A DNA stretch of 62,000 bases from Tubiluchus corallicola (GCA_030141605.1 JAQGDQ010000169.1:1-62000), one strand, 5' to 3'. Numbered from the stretch's first letter, positions 26,801 through 62,000 are shown. Program-made: numbers and translations. The notes: generated by a model not told the origin, from the sequence alone.

Positions 26801-29800
26801 CCTTCCCTAGTTTATTCACAGAGCTTTAATTTATTCCATTTTTGAAATTGGTCTTTTGAATTTTCATTCCTCGGCTGTGAGTATCGGGCTGCAAATTTAC
26901 TTGATCAATTATGTAAACTTGCCATGAGGTTGCCAAATGATGTTGATTTTCTGTTTAGAATAATTTAAGTGTTTCTTTGTTTATTATGTCCAGATTTAGT
27001 TTGATTTCTATTATGTTGATTATGTCAAATACAGAAATAACTAAGACATTGTGTGATGCAGTTTTACCCCAGTGACCATAAAGAGGTACTTTCATTTTCT
27101 AAGTTGTTTAATATATGAAAAATAATCAGATCCTTAATATTTCTACACTGTCTGGTATCAAGAACTGCAATTTCCTAAAGTGCAGTTCTGATATTTTAAA
27201 ATTATTGTGGCACATCAGTATCATTGAAAGTGATAAATATGAGGACTATATTGCTTAACTACAGTGGCTGTTAACTGCTTAACTGAATTGTTCAGATGAC
27301 TGGTTTAGATCCTGATGTTATGAAAGTTTTCACCAAGGAAGCTTCTGGCTCTGCTCATGCTGCAACTACTGTGAGTATTGGTTTGTTGTTTTCATGCACA
27401 GAACTCAGTATTTAATTGAACATCAGTTATTTAAGAATTTAAGAATTAAATATTGTTAATCACGTCTTTTCGGGTTGGTTTTAGTTAACCGCGCAGGCCA
27501 TACCTGAAAATCGTTTGATTGTTTCTTTTGTAACAAAACAGGCTTGAAATTACATTTGTCCGGGAACATTTAGTTTGTTTTTGTTTGGGTAATTTCCGAA
27601 GGGCAGGTTAAACATTACTTTCTGAAATCTTCCTGACTTTTTACTCTGCCATTTTTAGCAATAAAGTTCTGTGTTTGTGACAAAGGTATGCAGTTGCTAG
27701 CAATAGCATATAATGCACTCTTTAGTATAACCTTGTAATGTAAATCATTTTTGTGCAAGATATTGTTTTTAGAAACTACATGAAAAATTCTTTGCAGTTT
27801 AAGCTTCCTATGTATATATATATATATAACATGTACTTTTTTTGTAGAGATCGGGAATTGACAAGCTGTGGCCTAACATGCATATTGATGATTACCTGTT
27901 TGAACCTTGTGGTTATTCAATGAATGGAATACTTGACAACGTAAGTTATAGGCGGAACACTCAGTATTAAATAGTTCGTCTCTTTTCCACTCTATTGGAC
28001 ATGTGATATGCCCACACAGAGCCTGTTTTTAAAAAAAAATGCTGGTTCCATTTAAGGTTACTTAAAATGCTGTTCAAAACCTTTGCAATGAGAGGGATGT
28101 GGGAGACCTTTTTTAATTGGAATGGGATGGACAGCTGAGAGTCATTTTTCTACCTTCCTTTCCTTGAATAGTTCTAGCATTGTCATATGAAGTGGACTAA
28201 TTTAGCTAGCTGTGATAACTGTACTATGTATACCTGCCTTAACTGTATGTGTGACTTGTGCCCTGCAGCACAAGACTAAAACCTAAGTCTAGTATTTCAC
28301 TCTGACACTTATTACTGGAAAAGAATAATTATCGTGCTTGCCCAGCAAGTGTCAGTAGCATAAATCCAGTTTTTGACTTAGGGTGCAGTTTTGAAAAACT
28401 TTAAATCTACCAAAAACCAGTCTTGACCTACTAGCATTGACACAATGGTGTGCTTTTAAAGATGAATCTAATCTGTGTCTATGATAACTACTAGAGCTCA
28501 GTCATCAAGGCACATGCTACCCAATATTAGTTTTTTAGCTGGTGACTACAACAGCATAGTGTATTATGTAATATTTTGTGATAATGCAATGCCTTTTGGC
28601 TGACAAGAGTGGTCAAACATTAATGTCTTTCCCCTAAAATATAACCCATTTTTAGATAAAAATCTCATCAGTTCTGGAAGCATGATAATTGAAGTTTAGA
28701 GTGCCAGGTGATTTTAGCAGAGCAAATAATTACTGGAGTTTAAGCACGTTTAGCAGTTTTCCATTTTGTTGTTAGAGGTATTTTGTCAAAGTTCCATTTT
28801 GCTGTTATCCATCTAGCACCTGAATAATTTTTATCTGGAAAAATGCAGTGCTTTCATAAGAAACCTGTATTTTTGTTTGCATTTATCATTTATGGTATTA
28901 TGCTTGAAGTCTCGTTGTTCAGCTGTCATATTGATTTAAATGTTCAATATGTTGCAACCAAGATAATTTTGCAGAAACTTGTTACAACTGTTCTGGGTTA
29001 AACTTAAACTTGCTACTGCTACAAACAGTAAGGAAGTGAAGAGAAACGAATTCAAGGTCGATTTTAATTGTAAACGCATCACAATAGGTACAGTATTATG
29101 TGTCAGTACCCTAGTAAAGAATGTGCATTTGTGTATTGCATTTGTAGGACGGTAGATATATTTTGTTCCTTTTGTAAATGTCAAGTAGCCCAAGAAACCA
29201 TTGTACTTAGGTATAAGTTTACAATTGCCTAAGGAGATTGAGGCTGGATCGAGTTTGAGCCCAAATTCACTAGTGTGATATCACATCATGTATTCGCATG
29301 CCATTTAATTCTGCTGGCAGGAAAAGTATGATGAACATGCGAGATCAGTAAATTTATTTAACAGTTCTGCACACTGGGGCAGTATGATAGTCTGCATAGT
29401 GTTTATTTATGCTGTACTCAAAAGAAATTTTTTCTTAAAAGATTTTTGTAAGTAATGTTAACAGGGTTTATTAAACACCAACCTAGTATTTTGCAGTAGC
29501 TGATGATGGGTGATATTATTTTCCTTCTCCTATGCAAAAAAGTGAAACTGAATTAAAGGCATGTTAGGATGATAAACTCAGTTAACGAATAATCCAAACA
29601 CATCAACACGTGTTACTTACTTACATATTTACATAAAAGGCTGTCCAGCTAATCTGCGTTACACCATTGCAGAGGCTAAAAAGTGTGTCTGAGCAGTACA
29701 AAATAGATCAACTATAATTATTTAATTTCAGTTACAAGTAATTAAATAATAAAACAGTAAACCAATAACATTGTTGGGCTCTTATGTTATATGAAGTGGC

Positions 29801-31706
29801 AATAAAGTAATAATGATTGTCTTTGGTTAGTTTTCACCTAATTAGTTAGCCATGTGGTAATTACTGAAATACTTTTGTACTTCTGTACTTTTTTTTATCA
29901 ATTTCCGTACTTTTGTTACAAAGAAATTAGATTTTTTACAGTTTTAAGTATTTCTGATGAAATGTTTCCATGTTTCAGATGTACTACATGACAATACATG
30001 TTACACCAGAAAAAGAATTTTCCTACGTTAGTTTTGAAACAAATGTCACCCAGGTAAGACATGTAAATTATTATCTACATTGCATGTCACACCCAGAGGC
30101 TTTGCAATTGTTATTTTTTGTAGTTCTTTCTGTAACTCTTTTGTAATATTTGATTTCTTCTATTTGCTTATTAGACAGCTTTAAGTGTTTAATACAGCTG
30201 TGCAAACAAGCAGCTAAATTCAAAGTATGAAGTCTTTTGCTTATGATGTATATATGATATGATACCTAAGATATGATGTATTTCTGGATTTTCTTGATCT
30301 GACTGAAGTCCCTAATTTAATTCTGAAGTAGTATTTTATTATTATATTACTTATAAGAGAAATAAATTACAAAACCCGACCTTTAGTTTTCTACTGGGAT
30401 ACTGATCCAGGTGTTTTACATTCTGAGCCAGTAACTTAGTGAAAGTGCGACAATGACAAGTCTTTTGTTGGAATTATTGATTTTTGCACCCCGATCAGGT
30501 TGAAAAAAGCTAAGGCTTTTAATGCATGTACTGCATTCAAAATAGCGTGCACGGTACAGCAATAATTGAGAATGAAGCATCTGTGGTAAGACGTGGCCAG
30601 GTAATTGACGGGCTAAAATGTGCATTTCAAATATGGTCATTCATCATCTTCTGACCATATTTGGTTGTATCCGTCTGACAGAATTTTTGTCACTGGTTGT
30701 TTGTCATTCCATTATTAAGCCCCTATGACAAATCTGAGCAGCTATGTTAACCACAACATCAAAGCCATTCATGTTATTTTTTTCAGAGCTGCTATATGAC
30801 CCTTATTCAAAATGTGCTGAACACATTTCATCCTCAGAAGTTTTTGGCCACAATTTTTGCAAATAAGGTATGGTATATGCAAAAAAATTCACTAGGCAAA
30901 GATGGATTATCAATAAGTATTACAAGCTAGCTCTCTTTTCCTCAAATGTACATATTTATTTTATTTTTATAACTGCAGGCTTTTTCAGCAATAATAGAGG
31001 CTGTAGGCATTGCTTTGGTGTGTGCGTTTTGGGAATACTGTGTAATTTGTAATAAGTTGAGGCCAATAATACTGACCCTGCTGTATAGGATAACTGATTG
31101 ACAAACTTCAAAAACGTTGCCTTAACTATGGGAATCCTGTGGCTAATATGGGTTTTGTAAATTCCCATAACTTATTTTCATTGGATTTAGTGGATTGTAT
31201 CTATTGCAATCCTTACAACTGCACGCTTAGCACTAGAGTGTACATCACGTAAGCTACTGTGGCTGTAATATGCTTGTGAGTACAATAAATGACAATGCAC
31301 TCGTAAATAAATATATAATAATAAAAATGGTTTTATAAAACCCATTATTTATTTATTTATTTGTACAAAGGGTGACCTATAAGGTTCTCAGAGACATGTG
31401 ACTTCAGTGTTAGATTTTACTAATTTCTGTCACATGATTTATTATTATGATGAGATTTTAGTTATTATTATGCATCTGAAATTAATTTTATTGCCAAAGT
31501 TTTTGTTTGCAAGGCAAATTCAATTCCCTTAAAGTCATGCTTTCTCATCGTTATTGTTGTTTAAACAGTTATCTGTGGCTGCAGAGGCATGTCAGAACAA
31601 GTCTGCATCATACAAATTTGACGGCTACAGGCAAGATGATCTTCAATACGTTCACTTTAAGAATTACAAGCTGGGCTATTTGTCATTTCACAAGGCGCCG
31701 AGCTGA
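20825..31706 (+). CDS. AMD1: S-adenosylmethionine decarboxylase proenzyme, complete, 10 exons, 334 aa
   Basis: Exons: 20825-20940, 22202-22415, 23284-23358, 24561-24588, 24713-24822, 27296-27370, 27848-27940, 29979-30053, 30787-30867, 31569-31706. All are GT-AG and the phases close to 335 codons, the same length as human AMD1 (334 aa). It makes decarboxylated S-adenosylmethionine, the aminopropyl donor for spermidine and spermine. The proenzyme cuts itself at Glu-Ser to form a pyruvoyl group. Here the site is LSESS, at residues about 69-70. Other expected features are [13 protein letters not shown] near the N terminus, the catalytic Cys in LKTCG (about 84), the Ser in PCGYSMNG, the His in TIHVTPE, and [17 protein letters not shown] and DCWYLYTL are also typical. 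All key residues are present, so the enzyme should be active. Exon 4 is only 28 nt. The gene is convergent with SLC9C and divergent from GNB5. Confidence 0.97.
21165..21660 (+). mobile_element. Degenerate LINE 3' end fragment (reverse-transcriptase ORF C terminus)
   Basis: Translation in shifting frames gives recognisable pieces of the C-terminal part of a CR1/jockey-type ORF2: [16 protein letters not shown], then [13 protein letters not shown], and near the end [15 protein letters not shown] followed by a Phe-Lys-rich tail. Several stops and frame changes show it is long dead. It lies in AMD1 intron 1, in sense orientation. The rest of that intron shows nothing. Confidence 0.7.
23877..24226 (+). 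mobile_element. hAT-like non-autonomous element, right end missing
   Basis: It begins CAGGGCTGGACTACCCGATG and follows the element at 61513-61939 through most of its length: CTAGTATA, GCACTACTGAATAATTCATA, the TTTATTTGAGATAAGGGCC-type units, and AAATTAGAGGGTGGCTCC. Similarity stops at about 24226, before the right terminus, so the copy is truncated or deleted there. It lies in AMD1 intron 3 (23359-24560); the rest of that intron and intron 2 (22416-23283) show nothing else. Confidence 0.65.
25155..26260. mobile_element. Pogo/Tigger-like MITE, flanked by TA
   Basis: The left end reads CAGTGTACTCCACTTAATAA and the right end, reverse-complemented, CAGTAGAATTTGCTTAATAA; both continue ATCCA. The CAGT start, the CTTAATAAATCCA core and a TA dinucleotide on each side (25153-25154, 26261-26262) are the hallmarks of pogo/Tigger elements of the Tc1/mariner superfamily. 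A second GGATTTATTAAGCA copy lies just inside the left end. No transposase frame is present. It is inserted in the outer hAT-like element and itself hosts another insertion. Confidence 0.75.
25877..26158. mobile_element. hAT-like MITE with perfect 8-bp target-site duplication
   Basis: It starts CAGTGGTGTAGCTAATAGGG and ends, reverse-complemented, CAGGGGCATAGCCCTATTC. Both flanks carry the identical octamer GTCTTACT (25869-25876 and 26159-26166). At 282 bp with no ORF it is a non-autonomous hAT-type element. Its intact duplication makes it the most recent insertion of the nest in AMD1 intron 5. Confidence 0.85.
27941..29978. other. AMD1 intron 7 (2.0 kb)
   Basis: AT-rich intronic sequence with no exon or repeat that I can recognise. 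Introns 6 (27371-27847), 8 (30054-30786) and 9 (30868-31568) likewise show nothing beyond a short (TA)n in intron 6. Confidence 0.5.
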
Positions 31707-31967
31707 GGGATGCTGAAGCAACGTGGGAAACCTCGACATGGCTTCACTGATAAACCTTGCCGTTCAGACATACAAACTCTGAAAGTCAGCTAGACTGTCC
31801 TGTTATGATTTATAGTTTAGTTCTAACTAGAGTACTTTAGTTTTTTGTAAATATGGAACATTGTTGTGATAAGTATAATTAGCACGTACTGCCCCAATTT
31901 AACATGCAAAGCTTATTTTTTATAATCTTCATTATTAATCTACTTTTTTGTTTTTCCTGTTATCAAA

Positions 31968-31990
31968 AATAAATAATGAAGTGTAATAAA
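31968..31990 (+). terminator. AMD1: AMD1 polyadenylation signals
   Basis: Two AATAAA hexamers (31968-31973 and 31985-31990) lie about 260-285 nt after the AMD1 stop. A GT-rich stretch (TTGTTGTCGTTGTAGTGG, from about 31996) follows, the usual arrangement of an animal cleavage/polyadenylation site. Confidence 0.65.
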
Positions 31991-34900
31991 TCGACTTGTT
32001 GTCGTTGTAGTGGAACAGTTCTTCTGAATGATTCGATTTGTGCTTGATTTTTACTTCGTAGTTACTAAACCTGTATTCTTTTTAAAAAATTCAGATCCGT
32101 GTGATTCATATTTTGCACTTAGGTAAGATTTTGATGCTGTGTTTTTAGCCAAAATTTTATGCACTATGAAATCATTATCAAAACGTTTGGAACAGTAAGG
32201 TTTATCAGGAAGCTGACAGTGGGCCAGGTTGGAATTAGCACGTGAGTGAGGTGTGTATTAACGGCTCCGTAACACTAGCCCTAACACTTCAATTAACATA
32301 CACTAATTTCAATCTTGCCCAGTGTTTTTGACACTGAAAGGCTTTGATGGTGTTAGAATTAGCTTTTTACCGAGTTGTTAGTTGTTACATTAGGTATTTT
32401 GAATATGTGGTAAAATGATTATTATGAAAGTAATGTATCCAGATAATGGTTATACAGAGGACAATGTAGTACAGTTGAACATTAATACTGGATAATCGAT
32501 AAAGCCCATGCAGAAGTATGCAATGAACAAGGTGTGCAGTAAGCATCTAAGTGAGAAAGTACTTTTAATGTGTTATTGCGATATATAAACTGCTCATCTT
32601 GATAGCTCTAGCTGTTCTATTTTATTGCTAGTGTGTTCCAACTACACCTCTTATTTGCAAATTTTTTGTTGTCCACATACACATTACACAACTTGTATAA
32701 GATGTTAAATTAGCAAATGGGAGCAGAAGCTGGTTATTTCTGAAACGTGTGCATTCATACATATGCATTATCATTTTGTGTGCAGTAATGGTGTTGAACT
32801 GTATTTACTTTTATCTTGCTGTTTATTATCAAAGCTACTAATAATTGCTGGCAAACAAAATTACATTTTTTACATAACACTTACACTTACCTTTACCAGC
32901 TATTATGTTACTGTGATCAATTATTGGCTTTTATATATATATATATACATAAGAATCAATAAGATATTAGAAAAATAATACATGCAAATTTGCTCCACTC
33001 ATTAAGCAAAATAAGAAACTGTGTTATGAGCTGTCAAAACTTAGCATCAAATGTGATAAAGACTTACAGGTATTTGCTATTTGTGCCTGCAGTGATTAAA
33101 TCATAATAGTATTTACAGATTCGCTATTTGAAATAAAGAAACTGTGGTTTCTTAATTTGTATAGTGTTAATTTTTTGTGTGCTGTAGTGACATAAATCAA
33201 ATACTTGTTCCTTGATAGTGCTGGTGGAACTTGCGTGATTAATTTTATTTCCCTGCCACATTTATGGATAAAAAAGATGGCTAAACATGCTACTACTATT
33301 TTGCAATTTTAAAACTAATTAAACTCATAGTAACATTGACATGTTTGTGATCTCATCTATCATTGAAATTTCAAAAAAACAGAGATGTATGTATTACTTT
33401 AAAATAATGATATATTCTTTTGGTAAATACAGTCAAGTAGCCTTTTTTATAGATTTTAATGTGGCATTCAAAAAAAGTTTAGAAGATTTTGCAAACCACA
33501 AATCTTGAACAAACCTCTGTGTGCATAAAATAAGTAACTTTAGTGATGATTTCATTAAATTTCTTACAATTCATCTGTAAAATCTGAATAAGCGATCATT
33601 TTCTATCATTCACACAACATTTTAACCGATCATGCAAAAACAAATGTACCAGCATTAGCTGTTGTTTTTGAACTCCATGTAATGATGGCGTTCCTCATGG
33701 GTGATAGTAATTAGTAACATATGCAATACGAGTAAGAAGCACACTTACGAGATTGATACTAAGCTTTGAATACGGAATTTTCCTTGTGGTTTATGTGTAC
33801 AAAATTACAAAATTTACTGAAAAATCAATTAACATTTCAATGCTTTTATCATATTATCATACTGACAGACAATCTGAGAAAGCAAGCAAAAAAGCAAAAA
33901 TACATTATAATAATTAGAGGTGGCTATTTTAAGAACTATAATACGAGTTCTTGGTATCAGACAGGATTAAGTGCAATAACTGCACTAAGTGCAGTTACCA
34001 TAGTAACTGCAGTTTTCACCGTTTATAAGAGTTTGTGCACAAGATTCCACCAAACCGTGTAATCATGATTGAGCTCAAAAGTAAACTGTTATCTCTGGAG
34101 TGACCGCTCAGTCAACCGGCAATCACTGGATACACCCATCATCTCTCCATGGAAGGGATACCATCTCCGAAACATCACGTTCTACGCTTGACAGCACTAT
34201 GTGCCAGTCCGTCCACACTATGACAACAAGTACTGGATTGCTTATACTGGGTAGAAAGCTCAAAGTTGGTTTTCTGCACTTAATTGTATCACAACACATT
34301 TTCCATTAAGATAGTATTACACCATTTACAACGGTCAATCCAGGATTTTTCACAAATAAAATATCAGCTTAGCCAATCTCAACATATAAGACTTAGATTT
34401 GTCCACAATCCCATAAAGTAAAATTATAAGCCCAACATTTTAACTACCATATTTTCCAGCTTATTCCAACACTTCTCTATATCAAAAGCACATTCTCCTG
34501 TTACTGGAACAGTTCATTACATTTACAAGTAGTTTCATAACTATATAGGCTGAATGAGAAAGTAAAACACCCCTGTAGATAAAGTAAAAGTGCCGAAGCC
34601 AACACACTTTCAAAATGACCTGCATAACACTGACATTTAGGTTACCTGTGGCGCAGGTGTAGTAGTTCAACATGAGAATTGATAATTTAGTGAGTTTTTA
34701 GTACTGTTCTGAATTACTGTGTTACACACGTTTTTGGTTTTTGGAAGTTTGACAGTAATGTTATCTGTTACTGGTAAAACACTATAGTTATTGTTATGCC
34801 AAAGAACATGCTGTGAAAGTTGGGCAAATTGAGAATTTGACGTTTATATCACCTTCTTATTTTAAATGCCAAATGTTTCCGTTAATCTTGATCGTATAGT

Positions 34901-37460
34901 GTAAGGTGACTTAAATCTATATATCGTATAGATTGAATTTAATATGTCCGCTTAATTTCTAATTGCTATAAGGTGAATTCTTCACCTGACTCCGAGGGCT
35001 TTAGATTTTAGTCTAGCAAGCAATGATCGTCTTATCTAAACTTCACCTTGACCTTCGCGTTGTGAGAAAAGGTCTATTTCCCTCAAGTTTCCTAGCGACG
35101 CTCCCGCAATATGAGCGCTAGTTAATTCAAAGCGAACTAATCAGATTCGTATATCGGAAATAGTGTTGCTTGAGTTAAACACTCTGATAACATACATTAA
35201 CTCACTCGTTAAATGTCAAAGAGAATTACTTTATTGATTTACAATAATTACTGCTTCTAGATAGCTTACAAGATTAGTTCTTATGCGCTTTTGACGCGTA
35301 CAACTAGTTTATAGCTTCCAAAAGTATCTCTCTGAACAATTCTTCAATTCTATCACCTAAGGTGTACACTTTACACTTATCCTATAGTACAATGTGAACT
35401 TATGCGAACTACAGATATGCACAGTTAATTCTCAATTTACCAATATGTTAAGATTACTTAACTCTGCGGATTTGACCACAATGTACCCAGTACAATTTGG
35501 CCAACTCCAATAGTTGATATGAGACTTTCGTTGTCCAGTGCCTAGATTATCCTAGGAACGCAGAATGATGTCTACGCTGAACTTCTCAAGTTGTCCCATC
35601 TCCTATGTCAGGTAGCCCTCCGTGTGTTTTGCCGCACACACTGCACGTGTCTCGTCCAGTACGACCGGGTGGAACGAGCGCTGGGTTATTCGAACCCGTG
35701 GCTTATATTTCATTGAAGTAACCTCGCAACAACCTTGCACGATTACAACGTCGCACGAAACATTAAAATTTATTGGACAGTTGAGAGGACATAGTCATCG
35801 TACGCCCGTAAAACTTATCCGTCCTCTTGTCTTCAAGAAACAGTGACCTCGCAGAGTTTTCGTTAATTACTAGTAACTTGTGCATATAGCTCATTATAAA
35901 CGGTACATCCGTCTCAACCTAATATTAGCTAATTATCCTGAGCATCCTAGAGTGTCCTTACGTAAACAATAAAGTTTACTTCTTACATCCTACGCCTTCA
36001 CAGTTCATTAAATTCGAGCTTTAACAGCTGGGTGAGTTCCATTGCACCATCTGTAAATTTATTCATGCAATCAGGGAGGCAGGCGATTTCATACCAAAAT
36101 ATCGAAAATCATCGATTTATAAATTTATTCACCACATTTACATCGACATTTTTAACAACTTATTAAATACTGTTTATTGTTGTTAAGCAGTGTAGTTTTT
36201 TCTGATCTTACCCCATTTTAACCAATGTCTTAAAATTTACAAAATACATTACCTACATAATTGTTTATCTTAATGTTTTTGATAATTAAATTGTAGCTTA
36301 GGAACCTAATTATCGTGTAATCTATTGTCTATGATTTGTTTTTTATGTTTGCAAGCAATGGCAGTAACCTTAGAGATTTTTGTGAAAAATTCACATAGAA
36401 GTTGTTCAGTGCACAAAATCGTTTTCAGAACAGGTTTTTTTATACCTAACCCAACTGACTTACTGATATTAATTGTATTTTGTATAGAACAATTAAAGAA
36501 AACAAACTGGAAATCCTTATGTATATACATCCAACTTTTATTTATAAATGAGCATTAATTCTTTCTCTTTCCTCATTTTTACAACATGGTTTGTTTTCAA
36601 TCATCATTCATTAGTCAAAGGTGCTAATGCAGCTTTTCCAAATACTCCACAATTAACTTTGTAAACCACAAACTTAACTCTAGAAGGCATGTATAGGGTG
36701 CCTATTTACAATACTACCATTGCAATATCTTAGAAATTATGATTTTGAAGAGATGCGACTGGTTCTAATTCAGAATACCTAAAATGTTTTTCAAATATAT
36801 GCACATTTTGTATCAACTTCAGCCTTCCAAGTTGTTAGGATAATAAATTAATAAGTAGAAAATACATTTAATGAGTAAGAAATGTCAAAAAATACGAGTA
36901 CCAAATTAATGAGCAATAACTAATGAGTTTCAAAAACATATCGCAAATTCCTTTTAGTAAAAATCTGTTTAAATTTTAAAATTTCGTCAACTGGTAACAA
37001 AACCAAGCTTGTGTCCAATAAAGAGTGTTGTCAACAGCCTTCATTTCATTTATCTTTCACAGGTACAAAGTACCCATTTAAATCAATCGAAAAGTATTTC
37101 AAAATCACATCACAACTATTGCATGGTACAAAAACAACCAGCTATAAAAGCAATAAATTTATATTAATATCAACTTCTCGCCAAGCTTACATGGATGATT
37201 CCTGTATTGAAACTATTGCACTAGTAGATGATAGTGGTACAGTCAACCTGGAGTCAGGATAAACTGTTGTTTTCGAATCTTTTGTTACGCGTGATGCTAA
37301 TCGGAAAGTTGACTTCTTTTTCTGAAAAATACATTGCTAATGTAAGTAAATATATATTTTCTCAAGTGTATGAATTAAAGAGCAATGAATTAAAGCAGTT
37401 TTTCATATCTTGTCTATTGTGCCACATGATTTCCGATGCATAAATAATAAAGCAGCATTG
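31991..37460. other. Intergenic region between convergent AMD1 and SLC9C
   Basis: No gene is supported. Open frames of 60-98 codons occur (for example 33766-34062) but lack family features, splice context or codon bias. Apart from the GC-richer block at about 34880-36010, the DNA is AT-rich and featureless. Confidence 0.5.
34880..36010. other. GC-richer block, possible solo LTR or decayed transposon
   Basis: Composition shifts from the AT-rich background and returns to it at about 36010. The block contains a perfect hairpin (AGGTGAA/TTCACCT, 34971-34987), many CpG-containing words, and AATAAA about 40 bases before a ...CTTCACA end. A TGT...ACA pair of ends (about 34900 and 36001) would fit an LTR, but I find no matching target-site duplication. 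No coding potential for gag or pol is seen. Confidence 0.25.
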
Positions 37461-60965
<23,505 letters not shown>

Positions 60966-61396
60966 CTGAAAGAAAAACACGAAACTATGGACATGTTGAA
61001 ATGGCAATTTTCAATTCTGGCATTTTCAATTTAGGTCACTTTTTGGAAAAAATCAGCTATGCTATGCATCTCCACTGCAGAGCTCACTTCTGTTTACAGA
61101 ACTGCATTCTGAACTTTCTTTGACACAACTGTGGACAATTTTTCATTTTGTGTAGAAAATTTTTAATTAAAGTAAAACACAAAGTCTGGCATAAAAATCC
61201 AATTTCAGAATTTTTGCTTCATAGTCAACATAATATGTATTTTGCTAGCCCGGTTCCTATGTAATGCAATATTATGTCCTTTTGAATCCTTGTGTCAGTA
61301 CTGAGATTTACGTATACTGAGGTAATAATACCAAAAGGGCACCTTCAGACAATTCAGTCAGATTTTTTTACAACTCAGCACACTGCTAGATACAGA

Positions 61397-61500
61397 CAGA
61401 GCCAAATTATCCTACAGGCTGCAGGCTAGGGCTCCTCAAGTTTAGGGGCCTTCATCTTGAGAGGCCCTGCTAAAAGATTCTCAAATATTTTTTTTTGAAA
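61397..61500. mobile_element. Fragment of the CAG(G/A)GC hAT-like family
   Basis: It starts CAGAGCCAAATTATCCTACA and continues GGCTGCAGGCTAGGGCTCC, resembling the first ~80 bp of the neighbouring 61513-61939 element, then degenerates. Probably an older copy beside which the second one landed. Confidence 0.45.
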
Positions 61501-61512
61501 AATGAGTATGAT

Positions 61513-61939
61513 CAGGGCTGGATTGCCCTATAGGCTAGTAGTATAGGCTGCAGCCTAGGGTCCTTCAAACTTGGGGACCCATAATTTGCATTACTGAACA
61601 ATTCATATAAATGAATATAAAATTTTAACTTTAAAAAAGGAGGCCAAGGCGGCTGAAAATCCCATTTTAAAGTTGTTCCTCGTTGTTTCAGGCCTTTCAT
61701 TTGAGACAAAGGGTCCTTGTTCGAGGCTCTTTATTTGAAATAAGGGCCTTTGTTTGAGAAAAGGGTCCCTCTTTGAAGCCCTTTATTTGAAATAGGCCCC
61801 AGCTATGCAAATGTTGCTGAAATATATCACAAGTAAAAAATATTTGTGACAAGTGTGAACAAATTAGAGGGTGGCTCCGTGTAAGGGGCCTCATAATTTC
61901 ATTAGCCTAAGGGCCCCAAAAGGTCATAATCTGGCTCTG
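61513..61939. mobile_element. hAT-like non-autonomous element, full-length copy
   Basis: The left end reads CAGGGCTGGATTGCCC; the right end, reverse-complemented, CAGAGCCAGATTATGA. Flanking octamers AGTATGAT (61505-61512) and AGTACAAT (61940-61947) match at 6 of 8 positions, as an aged hAT duplication would. Inside are imperfect repeats of a TTTATTTGAAATAAGGGCC-like unit. No ORF of note. It is the family reference for the truncated copy at 23877. Confidence 0.65.
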
Positions 61940-62000
61940 AGTACAATACTCTAAGATTTTGTACTGCTGAATGATTCACACCAATTGTTTATCATCAATA

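Larger units (their letters stand above)
24854..26809. mobile_element. Outer hAT-like element of a three-level nest
   Basis: The left end reads TAAGGGTAGGACAATACTTA; the right end, reverse-complemented, reads TAGGGAAGGGATGAAGCTT. Flanking 8-mers are GGTTATTC (24846-24853) and GTTTATTC (26810-26817), 7 of 8 identical, as expected for an old hAT target-site duplication. Both flanks of the central insertion carry similar CCGAATTGCATCC-like sequence. It starts only 31 bp after the donor of AMD1 exon 5. The termini have diverged, so the exact ends are less sure than those of the two elements inside it. Confidence 0.55.

Noticed and set aside
33766-34062. 98-codon plus-strand open frame
   Set aside because: AT-rich, no family features, no neighbouring exons; expected by chance in this composition.
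35622-35846. 74-codon plus-strand open frame, plus a tRNA T-arm-like hairpin (GGGTTATTCGAACCC) near 35685
   Set aside because: The hairpin loop length and stem do not fit a T arm and there is no A box, D arm or anticodon arm; the frame lies in the probable repeat block and has no recognisable domain.
60966-61396. First coding exon of SLC9C just upstream of 60965
   Set aside because: No minus-strand frame here gives a start codon plus a hydrophobic helix with a good donor; the exon is more likely beyond the window.

Overview
The window is nuclear DNA of an invertebrate animal. The genes are split by GT-AG introns (most donors are close to GTAAGT), coding sequence makes up only about a tenth of the window, and the DNA is AT-rich. 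The encoded proteins are animal families: the RGS-partner G-protein beta subunit Gβ5, eukaryotic S-adenosylmethionine decarboxylase, and a sperm-type voltage-sensing sodium/proton exchanger. A short TTAGGG-type tract, LINEs of CR1/L2/jockey type and many hAT/pogo-like non-autonomous DNA transposons fit this. I cannot name the species; a sponge, cnidarian or another aquatic invertebrate is plausible.

Layout from left to right. (1) About 1-6.8 kb, minus strand: the 5' part of a gene for a very lysine-rich protein that I do not recognise; eight phase-consistent exons plus one tentative exon, continuing off the left edge. (2) 10.5-20.6 kb, minus strand: a complete Gβ5 (GNB5) gene, nine exons, 356 residues, ending in a 12-nt terminal micro-exon. 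(3) 20.8-31.7 kb, plus strand: a complete AMD1 gene, ten exons, 334 residues. Gβ5 and AMD1 are head to head with 199 bp between their ATGs. AMD1 intron 5 carries a three-deep nest of DNA transposons. (4) 31.7-37.4 kb: intergenic; no gene seen, one unusual GC-richer block. (5) 37.5-61 kb, minus strand: an SLC9C (sperm NHE) gene. Twenty exons encode 1,207 residues holding the exchanger domain, a cysteine-bearing linker, a voltage sensor with a seven-charge S4, a helical linker, a cyclic-nucleotide-binding domain and a C-terminal tail. The first coding exon(s) lie beyond the right edge. Its introns hold a hAT-like element with a transposase remnant, a cluster of Helitron-like elements with CACAC-type simple repeat, and a LINE with one premature stop.

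All exon chains were joined by hand from reading frame, splice signals and intron phase. The lengths close exactly: Gβ5 1,071 nt, AMD1 1,005 nt, SLC9C 3,624 nt after the first split codon. I see no functional operon-like link between neighbours. Gβ5 and SLC9C both belong to signalling chemistry (G-protein, cyclic nucleotide), but their proximity is not evidence of a shared pathway. No tRNA, rRNA, CRISPR or bacterial-type feature was found.
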